Assembly (NCBI GenBank): GCA_016212005.1
Contig: JACRHP010000028.1
Coordinates: forward strand, 1 to 32,797
Length of the DNA stretch: 32,797 bases
Direction of reading: 5' to 3'
Source: Candidatus Omnitrophota bacterium
Lineage (GTDB): Bacteria; Omnitrophota; Gorgyraeia; Zapsychrales; Zapsychraceae
The notes under the pieces were generated by a model that was not told the DNA's origin, made no database searches, and saw nothing but the letters and a program-made list of their open reading frames with translations. Positions 1 through 8,619 of this stretch are shown here, in pieces. The translations under genes and the position numbers were made by a program. Positions within the stretch are counted from its first letter, which is position 1. Each line of letters starts with the position of its first letter.

Positions 1-33
1 GATTTTCTCCCATTGTTCATCGGTCAATTTCAT
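1..33 (-). CDS. Transposase, N-terminal fragment (cut by window edge)
   Basis: Eleven codons are visible reading out of the window on the minus strand: MKLTDEQWEKI. GGAGG lies five bases upstream of the ATG. This opening resembles the DUF4096-type N-terminus of IS5-family transposases, which commonly begin LTDEQW. No catalytic residue is inside the window and no terminal inverted repeat could be recognised, so the identification rests on the short N-terminus alone. Confidence 0.45.
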   Translation of the reverse strand, partial: MKLTDEQWEKI

Positions 34-110
34 ATCGGCCTCCAGGTTTTATGTCCCTGAGGCCATTGTATATCCAACATCGACGGTCCGCGACCACCGA
101 TTAAATTATT

Positions 111-614
111 TCAGACGAACGGTTTTGGGATGACTTCTAGTAGCCACATGCGCTTTGGCAGTAACCATATGTGATTAAATACATATTCTTTTTGTTGGGC
201 AGTATAATGACCGCCCTCACCGAGGACATAACGAAAACATTCTCCTCTCTCGTCGTTAAAAAAAGGATAATGAAATATAAAAGTTTAAGAATCGTCATTG
301 TCAATATTATCGTAATAATATCTTAAAGCTATCTGCCGATTAACTTCATCTCGCGCGGCCCTGGCCAAAAGAAAGAAAAACAATGCCCATGCCCAATGGC
401 CATAACAAAAAAATATCAAACTAATAACATAACAAATAAAGATTATCATCGATAACGTAATTGTTCCTGCAATATCAACACCTGCGTTTTTGTTGTCACC
501 CAGCCCATAAAAATCGCTCGAACAACTATAATCTGTCCGTTTGATGGGTTGATTAAGATTATTTAAAGAACGTTGTTGCCGAAATTTGTGGGCGCATAAA
601 ATCTTCTTTTTGTT
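111..614 (-). pseudogene. Decayed gene for a small membrane protein
   Basis: This reading frame opens directly after the tandem stops (TAA TAG) of the upstream PEP-CTERM gene and stays in the same frame. It has protein-like content over about 165 codons but no ATG, GTG or TTG near its beginning, and one internal TAA at 285-287. The first part holds a long hydrophobic stretch (TLSMIIFICYVISLIFF, then WALFFFLLA) that could form two membrane helices, followed by a charged tail. After the TAA the same frame continues with RGECFRYVLGEGGHYTAQQ and ends at TGA (111-113). A missing start plus an internal stop in an otherwise continuous frame suggests a degraded gene. I do not recognise the family. 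It is absent from the ORF track because of the stop and the lack of a start. Confidence 0.45.
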
Positions 615-617
615 CTA

Positions 618-1733
618 TTAAGAAAACACTGTAATTTTCCGATGCGACTTTCTAAACATTAAGATAGGCAACCCAACTCCGAGTAAAAGAAATGTTGCTG
701 GTTCTGGAATTGCACTTGATTGATCTACCGTCGCAAGATATATTTCCTTGTCGTTCTCGCCCCCTCGCCAAACGATATGATTCCCGAAAATTTTTGGATC
801 AGCATCTCCAAAATTATTATTTGTAAGTTGTGTTACGCTAAATCCATCCCAAAAATAGATTTCTTCATCATTGCCATCAAATCCTACCCACACGATATTA
901 TTGCCAGAAATTTGGGGGGCATTGACATAAAGATTGTGGTGAGGTATTTGATGGATGTTTGAGCCATCGTAATAAAATAGCTCATTGGAATCGGTTTTCT
1001 TCCAGACAATATTATTGCCTGAAATCTGGGGGGTGTAATTACTCCCATTAAAGGTCAATTGGTTGACAGCAAGGCCATCAAAAAAGAAAATTTCCATGTC
1101 GTTGCCATCGAAGCCTTCCCAAACAATTTTATTATTTGATATTTTAGGCTGTCCTACATCTATGCTATTTTGAGTTAGCTGAAAAGTTATAGAGCCGTCG
1201 AAATAGAAAATCTCTCCCGGGTTTGCACCACGCCATGTTATGTTGTTGCCAGATATTCTAGAATTACCATCAGATGTATTATTGTTGGTTAACTGGTTAG
1301 TGGTGGAACCGTTAAAAAAGAAGATCTCATAATCGTTGCCATCATTTGTTTGCCAGACAATATTGCTGCCGGAAACTTGAGGATTAGCACCATTGGCCAG
1401 TTTAGTTGTTGTTAAACCATTATACAAAAATATTTCATGTGGATTAACCGTCGTCTTTTTTTCTCCCCACCAGACAATATTATTGCCTGAAATCTGGGGG
1501 AATAAATCTTCGTAGTGATTATCTGTTAATTGAATTGTGGTTGAGCCATTATAAAAGAAAACTTCTGTATCCTCACCATTGAAATATTGATCCCAGACAA
1601 CATTATTCCCGGATATTTGTGGGTAGGCATCATCCCAGTTATTATCTGTAAGTTGAATGATTGAGAATGGGAGAGCATAGGCATAAGACACAAGAAAAAA
1701 ATTCAAAAACAAGCAAAGTGTCAACTTTTTCAT
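618..1733 (-). CDS. PEP-CTERM-anchored secreted beta-propeller-like repeat protein
   Basis: A secreted 371-residue protein. A signal peptide (MKKLTLCLFLNFFLVSYAYA) is followed by eight repeats of about 39 residues with consensus QLTnN..D..PQISGNNIVW.G.dGND.EIFfydGs.t. These resemble the short WD/TolB-like blades that fold as beta-propellers. The C-terminus carries the sorting signal IPEPATFLLLGVGLPILMF followed by a basic tail, the PEP-CTERM type processed by exosortase in EPS-forming Gram-negative bacteria. I start at the second Met (1733) because GAGG lies about nine bases upstream and the signal peptide begins there; the track start at 1754 adds MFVRKNV without a visible ribosome site. The gene is AT-rich compared with the core genes further right. 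Ligand and role are unknown. Confidence 0.85.
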   Translation of the reverse strand: MKKLTLCLFLNFFLVSYAYALPFSIIQLTDNNWDDAYPQISGNNVVWDQYFNGEDTEVFFYNGSTTIQLTDNHYEDLFPQISGNNIVWWGEKKTTVNPHEIFLYNGLTTTKLANGANPQVSGSNIVWQTNDGNDYEIFFFNGSTTNQLTNNNTSDGNSRISGNNITWRGANPGEIFYFDGSITFQLTQNSIDVGQPKISNNKIVWEGFDGNDMEIFFFDGLAVNQLTFNGSNYTPQISGNNIVWKKTDSNELFYYDGSNIHQIPHHNLYVNAPQISGNNIVWVGFDGNDEEIYFWDGFSVTQLTNNNFGDADPKIFGNHIVWRGGENDKEIYLATVDQSSAIPEPATFLLLGVGLPILMFRKSHRKITVFS

Positions 1734-1801
1734 CACGTTTTTCCTCACAAACATTTTATTATTTTACTAAATTTACTAAAGCATAGCACCGTATCAACAA
1801 G

Positions 1802-1831
1802 GTGTCAAGACGCCCAAGTCTTTATGATAAT
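1802..1831 (+). promoter_or_regulatory. Possible promoter of the XRE regulator gene
   Basis: GTGTCA (-35-like, 1802-1807), an 18-bp spacer and GATAAT (-10-like, 1826-1831). The ATG at 1839 lies seven bases after the -10, which would give an essentially leaderless transcript. The -35 is weak. Confidence 0.3.
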
Positions 1832-1838
1832 ACACCGC

Positions 1839-2060
1839 ATGGATACGGCTATTAAACTAAAATTGGCTAAACGCTTACGGCAATTAAGACAGAAATATGG
1901 TTACACTCAAGAAAAACTTGCTGAACTTTCTGGTGTGGACTATAAGCATATTCAATTACTGGAGAGCAGCAATCCCTCTACCGCAAAACTGGATACTATC
2001 GAAAAACTCGCCAAAGCCTTCAAAATAACCCCTTCAAAATTATTGGATTTTAAAAAGTAA
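1839..2060 (+). CDS. Small XRE-family helix-turn-helix regulator
   Basis: A 73-residue DNA-binding protein made almost entirely of one HTH_3 (Cro/C1-type) domain: an N-terminal helix LAKRLRQLRQKYG, then the helix-turn-helix TQEKLAELSGVDYKHIQLLES, then LDTIEKLAKAFKITPSKLLDF, all typical of the fold. The track start at 1824 adds MIIHR; the second ATG (1839) is preferred because a possible -10 (GATAAT) overlaps the first start and no ribosome site precedes either. It is tail-to-tail with the integrase, overlapping its 3' end by 21 bases. A regulator of this kind beside an integrase would fit control of a mobile element, but no target operator is visible. Confidence 0.78.
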   Translation: MDTAIKLKLAKRLRQLRQKYGYTQEKLAELSGVDYKHIQLLESSNPSTAKLDTIEKLAKAFKITPSKLLDFKK

Positions 2061-3080
2061 TTTATCCACCGCCTCATCTACATGCTTCTCCGTCAAATGG
2101 CTGTAGATCATCGTCGTGTCAATGTCCGCATGCCCCATCAATTTTTTGACCGTGGCCAGATCAACGCCTTTCATCACAAGGTGAGAGGCGAAGGTGTGGC
2201 GCAGGGAGTGGACGGTGTTCGCCTCGCCGAAATTCAGCTTCTTGGCCAGAGTTTTATATCTCTTCAGGAGGCGGTTTTTGTAAATCCTGTTTCCGTCCTC
2301 GTCCGGGAACACATACTGGCTGCCGTTGACTTTGGCCCGCTGATCCTTGAGGACCTTCAAAAGCCCGTCGTTAACGGGGATCTCCCGCTCGTTGGTCTTG
2401 GGCGTCCAGTCGTCTTTGACGGCGATCTTTATTTTCCGGCGGTCAAAGTCCACGTCCCGCCATTCGAGGTTTTCCAGCTCGCTTTTTCTCATGCCTGAAT
2501 TGAGAAACGCGAAGAATACCGGACGCAGCCAATCGTCGGACGCTTCCAAAAGCTGTTTGCATTGCTCTTCGGTGAGAAACTTGGGGGCAACGGTAGTGGG
2601 AACCCGGAGCCGGGACACGCCGTCCGTCGGGTTGGCTTTCTGATAACCCCACGTTATGGCCAGACGGAACATCATCCGGAGGACGATCATTTCAGCGTTG
2701 ACCGTCCGGTTTTCCGCGCCTTCCGACTTGCGAAACTGTTTAAAATCCTCAAAGGCTTTCGGCGCGAATTGCGATAATTTTTCCAAGCGGATCGGACTTT
2801 GGGAAAGAAACCTCAAAAAATTATCCAGGATGGCCCCGTATCTTTTCCGGGTGCTCGGGGCGAGGTTGGTTTGGCAATAGGCTTTAAATTCGGAGAGAAG
2901 CTTCTCAAAGGACTGATCGGCTTTGAGAAAGCCCAATTCGTTCTTGGCAAGTTTGACTTCGAGGTCTTTTAAAGCAAGCTCGGCGATCTTCCTGGAACGG
3001 CCAACACCCTTGCGGACACGTCTGCCATTGACCCGATAGTCGATAAAATAGGTGTTCCCTTTTTGACGGAGAGTAGCCAT
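2040..3080 (-). CDS. Tyrosine recombinase / phage-type integrase
   Basis: A 346-residue site-specific recombinase. An N-terminal arm-binding-like region (ATLRQKGNTYFIDYRVNGRR) is followed by a SAM-like core-binding domain (about 60-150) and the catalytic domain. All expected catalytic residues are present in the 346-residue numbering: R198 (NSGMRKSEL), K228, H291-x-x-R294 (HSLRHTFASH), H317 (LMGHAD) and nucleophile Y326. The track start at 3188 is too early: it runs through the upstream ORF6N gene. ATG 3080 is preferred because the upstream gene stops at TAA one base before it (TAATATG), so translation is probably coupled. The gene points away from the ssrA 3' end at 3923, a common integrase target. 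Length and residues suggest an active enzyme. Confidence 0.92.
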   Translation of the reverse strand: MATLRQKGNTYFIDYRVNGRRVRKGVGRSRKIAELALKDLEVKLAKNELGFLKADQSFEKLLSEFKAYCQTNLAPSTRKRYGAILDNFLRFLSQSPIRLEKLSQFAPKAFEDFKQFRKSEGAENRTVNAEMIVLRMMFRLAITWGYQKANPTDGVSRLRVPTTVAPKFLTEEQCKQLLEASDDWLRPVFFAFLNSGMRKSELENLEWRDVDFDRRKIKIAVKDDWTPKTNEREIPVNDGLLKVLKDQRAKVNGSQYVFPDEDGNRIYKNRLLKRYKTLAKKLNFGEANTVHSLRHTFASHLVMKGVDLATVKKLMGHADIDTTMIYSHLTEKHVDEAVDKLLFKIQ

Positions 3081-3081
3081 A

Positions 3082-3609
3082 TTACGGATGCTGGTGAAAA
3101 CCGATTTTTCCCTTCGGCTTTTCGGGCTCTGAAATAAGCCGTTTAATAATTTCAACGATTGCGATAATCTCTTTATCGTGCTTACCAACTTTTTCTTCCA
3201 GCTCCTTCATTCTTTGAGCAAGCTCTTTATGAGTGTTTATAAATTCTCTTAAGCGGATAAAGGTTTTAACAATATGGATGCTTATTTTCACGGCTCTTTC
3301 GCTTTTAAGGACACTGGCTAACATGGCGACGCCGTGTTCCGTAAACGCTCTTGGTCTTACCGTCGAATGCTTCAAGCTTTTGAACCGGTCACAATTTGTG
3401 ACCAGTTCCTTTGTTTCTTCTTCACTTAACCGGAACATAAAGTCCGGGAACCTCTCCTCATTTCGATTAACGGCCTGGTTCAAGACTTTTGTTCCTACAC
3501 CATAAAGTTCCGCCAGATCTCGATCAACCATCACTCTTTGACCACGAATTAAGAATATTCTGCTCTCGACCTCTCCTGATGCTATAAAAACGATTGATTT
3601 CTTATTCAT
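3082..3609 (-). CDS. ORF6N-domain DNA-binding protein
   Basis: A 175-residue protein with an N-terminal ORF6N domain (about 10-95): IFLIRGQRVMVDRDLAELYG, RNEERFPDFMFRL and FTEHGVAMLASVL are hallmark stretches of this phage/mobile-element domain, related to KilA-N. The C-terminal half (about 105-160) is a charged helical, probably coiled-coil segment (ELAQRMKELEEKVGKHDKEI). AAAGGAG sits five bases before the ATG. It is the first gene of a two-gene unit with the integrase, separated by one base. ORF6N proteins are frequent beside integrases; their exact function is not established, and DNA binding is inferred from the domain. Confidence 0.87.
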   Translation of the reverse strand: MNKKSIVFIASGEVESRIFLIRGQRVMVDRDLAELYGVGTKVLNQAVNRNEERFPDFMFRLSEEETKELVTNCDRFKSLKHSTVRPRAFTEHGVAMLASVLKSERAVKISIHIVKTFIRLREFINTHKELAQRMKELEEKVGKHDKEIIAIVEIIKRLISEPEKPKGKIGFHQHP

Positions 3610-3724
3610 AGGTCTCCTTTAAACAAAAGAAATAAAAAAAGACAATCTCCTCAAATAGAGAAGACTGCCTTATTGGTTTGCTTGACGAAATTCTCGGCCA
3701 CTATTTCCTCGCATCTTCAATCAG

Positions 3725-3773
3725 TCCCGATGCCGATCAATTGTTTTACTTCGTAAAACAGTAGGCATCGGGA
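3725..3773. repeat. TCCC...GGGA-bounded hairpin
   Basis: Outer arms TCCCGATGCC and GGCATCGGGA are perfectly complementary and enclose an inner hairpin TGTTTTAC-TTC-GTAAAACA. It lies between the ORF6N gene and ssrA, and its ends match the hairpins around smpB and tRNA-Leu. Confidence 0.8.
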
Positions 3774-3785
3774 TAAACTCAATCA

Positions 3786-3817
3786 GCAATTTACGTTCGT
3801 TTCACTCCGTAAATTGC
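3786..3817. repeat. Inverted repeat (hairpin)
   Basis: GCAATTTACG and CGTAAATTGC form a perfect 10-bp stem with a 12-base loop, twelve bases after the previous hairpin. Confidence 0.7.
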
Positions 3818-3829
3818 GATTTCGTTTTA

Positions 3830-3849
3830 GGCACCATTTGGGCACCAAA
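3830..3849. promoter_or_regulatory. Direct repeat, possible recombinase arm site
   Basis: GGCACCA occurs twice, ten bases apart, between the integrase operon and the ssrA 3' end. Short direct repeats in this position can be integrase arm-type binding sites; that role is inferred from position only. I saw nothing else in 3610-3922 beyond this and the two hairpins. Confidence 0.3.
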
Positions 3850-3922
3850 GCGTTAAAGAAATAGTAGCAAAATTACAAACTATTGTCAAATAATATATTT
3901 ACAACACATAAAAATAAAGAAG

Positions 3923-4329
3923 TGGAGGTGCCGGGAATCGAACCCGGGTCCTTGGGTCACTGGATATAAGCCTCTACATGCGTAGTCTATCTTTTGGTCT
4001 TACCCTAATTCCTCCGCTAGACAGGATCCTTAGGGCCAGTCTCTAGAGTCTTATTAAAAACGCCGAGACACTCGTTTCTAACCAGCCTGCTAGGGTCCCC
4101 TTGTCAAGCCCGCAGGCGAGACCTGCAAGAGGGCTTAGCTAATTATATAGCTAAGGCTGGTGCAACCGGAAGCATCGGAGCCGCGAAGATCGGGGCCACG
4201 ATGGCTTCAGCTGCCGCTAACGTTGGATCGTTTGCGTTTATTGTGTGCCTGGATTGTTAACGGGGCCGACCAAGCTTCCCCGGCATGCCACCTATACCCT
4301 ACTAACTCAAGTCGAAGCCGATCACCCCC
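3923..4329 (-). ncRNA. ssrA: Transfer-messenger RNA (tmRNA)
   Basis: About 407 nt. The 5' end GGGGGUG pairs with CACCUCC at the 3' end to form the acceptor stem, with A as discriminator and no encoded CCA. The TPsiC arm GGGTTCGATTCCC is intact. The messenger part follows the typical UAAACGCA context: resume codon GCA, then ANDPTLAAAE... for 30 codons ending ...PVAPALAI and UAA. The UAA sits in the loop of a hairpin (CTTAGCT/AGCTAAG), as in other tmRNAs. tmRNA with SmpB rescues stalled ribosomes and tags nascent proteins for proteolysis. smpB lies just upstream on the same strand. The long, Ala/Pro-rich tag ending ALAI rather than ALAA is unusual. Confidence 0.95.
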
Positions 4330-4384
4330 ATATCTAGAAATGAACGGATACGCAGTGTATGGTTTAGCTATGAAAAAGAACGGT

Positions 4385-4608
4385 TATCCCAAATTTTGCG
4401 AAAGCAAAATTTGCCCCGAAGGGGTTGCACGACAAAATCCGATTAGGATTTTGTCGGCTTGCAAGGTAATCCCAGATTTTTCGTCATAAAATTTTGTGAC
4501 TGCACAAAATTTGGGATGCCCCGCAAAACAGGACAAACTCTCGTTGAGTTTGTCCTTGCGGCCTCTCGCTGTCGCTCGAGGCAGATTTTTCTATCGAAAA
4601 ATCTGGGA
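4385..4608 (+). repeat. Multi-hairpin element, copy 1 (224 bp)
   Basis: A chain of about seven consecutive hairpins occupying nearly the whole space between smpB and ssrA. Stems include CAAATTTTGC/GCAAAATTTG, GACAAAATCC/GGATTTTGTC, GGACAAACTC/GAGTTTGTCC and CAGATTTTTC/GAAAAATCTG. It starts TATCCC and ends GGGA. An inverted copy of identical length lies at 5158-5381. By hand I count 21 differences and no gaps, roughly 91% identity. Nothing else is visible in 4330-4646. Confidence 0.9.
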
Positions 4609-4646
4609 CAATTATAGCTGATTTTTCGATGGGAGGCAAACTTTTC

Positions 4647-5102
4647 TTACCGTCGGGACTTCTTCACCCGCCGGCTCAAGTCGCGCTGGAGATCTTTCTT
4701 TTTAATCGCCTCGCGCTTGTCGTAGGACTTCTTGCCCGTGCCCAGGGCTATCTCGACTTTGACAAACCCGCGATTATTGAAATACATTTTGGTAGGCACC
4801 AGGATCAGGCCGCGCTGGGTGGTGTATCCGAAGATCTTCTTGATCTCTTGTTTATGGAGCAGCAGTCGCCGCGGGCGCTCGGGCTCCTCATTAAGGTAAC
4901 TGGCCTGCCGGTAAGGCTCGATCTGCAGATTATAAAGGAACAACTGGCCTTCGGAAACCCGGGCAAAGCTGTCTTTAAAGTTGACATGCCCCGCCCGGAC
5001 GGACTTGACCTCCCCGCCCTTAAGCTCAATCCCGCATTCCCAGCGGTCGGTGAGGGCATAATCCCGGAACGCCTTCTTGTTGGTCGCGATCGTCTCTGCC
5101 AT
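4647..5102 (-). CDS. smpB: SsrA-binding protein SmpB
   Basis: A 151-residue SmpB, the obligate partner of tmRNA in trans-translation: it binds the tRNA-like domain and mimics the missing anticodon arm. Family landmarks are present in order: NKKAFRDYALTDRWECGI near the N-terminus, LKGGEVKSVRAG, FARVSEGQLFLYNLQIEPY, ERPRRLLLHKQEI and PTKMYFNNRGFVKVEIALG, then the basic tail (KKSYDKREAIKKKDLQRDL...) that enters the mRNA channel. Length is normal (about 150-160). It is on the same strand as ssrA, 317 bases upstream, which links the two functionally. An extended -10 (TGTTATAAT) only nine bases before the ATG implies a nearly leaderless mRNA. Inverted copies of a multi-hairpin repeat sit on both sides. 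Confidence 0.97.
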   Translation of the reverse strand: MAETIATNKKAFRDYALTDRWECGIELKGGEVKSVRAGHVNFKDSFARVSEGQLFLYNLQIEPYRQASYLNEEPERPRRLLLHKQEIKKIFGYTTQRGLILVPTKMYFNNRGFVKVEIALGTGKKSYDKREAIKKKDLQRDLSRRVKKSRR

Positions 5103-5111
5103 GGCGGGTCA

Positions 5112-5117
5112 ATTATA
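5112..5117 (-). promoter_or_regulatory. Extended -10 promoter of smpB
   Basis: TATAAT preceded by TG-T (extended -10) on the minus strand, nine bases before the smpB ATG. No good -35 was found, which is usual for extended -10 promoters. The start site would lie two to four bases before the ATG. Confidence 0.5.
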
Positions 5118-5157
5118 ACACAAAAGGTTCCGCGCTCCCCTAATTTAAATAAGGATA

Positions 5158-5381
5158 TCCCGGATTTTTCGATAGAAAAATCCGCCTCGAGCAATAGCGA
5201 GAGGCCGCAAGGACAAACTCGACGAGAGTTTGTCCTGTTTTGCGGGGTATCCCAAATTTTGTGGCCGCACAAAAGTGTACGACGAAAAATCCAGGATTAC
5301 CTTGCAAACCGACAAAATCCTCGTCGGATTTTGTCGTGCAACCCCTCCGGGGCAAATTTTGCTATTGCAAAATTTGGGATA
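5158..5381 (-). repeat. Multi-hairpin element, copy 2 (inverted, 224 bp)
   Basis: Reverse complement of the element at 4385-4608, same length, no gaps. Most differences fall in loops. In the last hairpin both arms change together: CAGATTTTTC/GAAAAATCTG in copy 1 becomes CGGATTTTTC/GAAAAATCCG here, a compensatory A-T to G-C exchange. It fills the space between the smpB promoter and the plus-strand promoter at 5392. Confidence 0.9.
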
Positions 5382-5391
5382 ATACGAATTG

Positions 5392-5420
5392 TTGACACCA
5401 AAACCCTTTATGGATATACT
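5392..5420 (+). promoter_or_regulatory. Strong sigma-70-type promoter ahead of tRNA-Leu
   Basis: TTGACA, a 17-bp spacer and TATACT: near-consensus at both boxes with optimal spacing. It faces tRNA-Leu, 196 bases downstream, and aceE beyond it. Confidence 0.7.
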
Positions 5421-5469
5421 GGGAACCATCTTTGCGGATTAAAAGGCGGGCCGTGGTACGCTTTGGCCG

Positions 5470-5513
5470 ATTCTGCTTCGCCCCAAAATTTTCATTGGGG
5501 GGCTACGCAGAAT
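5470..5513. repeat. Nested hairpin in the tRNA-Leu leader
   Basis: ATTCTGC/GCAGAAT outer arms and CCCCAA/TTGGGG inner arms. Confidence 0.6.
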
Positions 5514-5535
5514 AACGCCCCATCATTTCTGTATT

Positions 5536-5599
5536 GCTTTCGCGTCGAATTTCCGCTCAAGCCTAAAGAGCAAGGCCCGGCGAAATCCAACGCGAAAGC
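5536..5599 (+). other. Long imperfect hairpin, possible structured leader RNA
   Basis: GCTTTCGCGT pairs with ACGCGAAAGC and the stem continues to 16 pairs in 18 positions, with an inner GCTC/GAGC hairpin. It lies between the strong promoter at 5392 and tRNA-Leu, so it would be transcribed. It could be a processing signal, a small RNA, or another member of the local hairpin family. Confidence 0.45.
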
Positions 5600-5615
5600 C
5601 TTTGGACGAAGACGG

Positions 5616-5699
5616 GCCGAAGTGGCGGAATTGGTAGACGCGCGGCGTTCAGGGCGCCGTGGGATCACTCCCATAAGAGTTCAAATCTCTTCTTCGGCA
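5616..5699 (+). tRNA. tRNA-Leu (anticodon CAG)
   Basis: A complete 84-nt class II tRNA. The acceptor stem GCCGAAG/CTTCGGC has discriminator A and no encoded CCA. The anticodon loop TTCAGGG is closed by CGGCG/CGCCG, giving anticodon CAG at 5650-5652, which reads CUG. The long variable arm (TGGGA...TCCCA) and TPsiC arm AGAGTTCAAATCTCT fit tRNA-Leu. Confidence 0.96.
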
Positions 5700-5722
5700 T
5701 TAATTTCCCAGAAGGAAATTAA
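5700..5722. repeat. Hairpin directly after tRNA-Leu
   Basis: TTAATTTCC-cagaa-GGAAATTAA, starting one base after the tRNA discriminator. There is no following T-run, so it is not a typical terminator; a tract of nine C follows. Confidence 0.7.
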
Positions 5723-5746
5723 TGCCCCCCCCCACGCTTGTTTTGT

Positions 5747-5807
5747 CCCAGTAAAGGCAAGCCTTTACTGGGATTAATCCCCGAAATTGCAAAGCAATTT
5801 CAGGGGA
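5747..5807. repeat. Two adjacent TCCC...GGGA hairpins upstream of aceE
   Basis: CCCAGTAAAGGC-AA-GCCTTTACTGGG (5747-5772, flanked by T and A) and CCCCGAAATTGC-AAA-GCAATTTC-A-GGGG (5779-5806, flanked by T and A). Both carry the TCCC/GGGA ends seen in the smpB-flanking elements. Nothing further is recognised before aceE. Confidence 0.8.
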
Positions 5808-5907
5808 CGACTTACTATCAATATCAAGGAGCAAAACAGTGGGGACAACCCGAGACATACAAAAATAGTTGTCCAACACAACCGTCGCAGCACAGAAAAG
5901 GAACCAT

Positions 5908-8589
<2,682 letters not shown>

Positions 8590-8619
8590 AAGTGTCAAAA
8601 CCGCATCTTGGAGAAGACC

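Noticed and set aside
2347-2880. Several small plus- and minus-strand ORFs across the integrase
   Set aside because: Shadows of the integrase frame, which carries all catalytic residues.
1-3900. Second att copy of the ssrA 3' end inside the window
   Set aside because: I looked for the TPsiC-arm sequence and found no duplicate; the other element end must lie outside if it exists.
4160-4489. 109-residue plus-strand ORF
   Set aside because: Lies antisense to the tmRNA and continues into the hairpin element.
4629-5777. 382-residue plus-strand ORF
   Set aside because: Runs antisense through smpB, the hairpin element, a promoter and into tRNA-Leu; no protein-like features.
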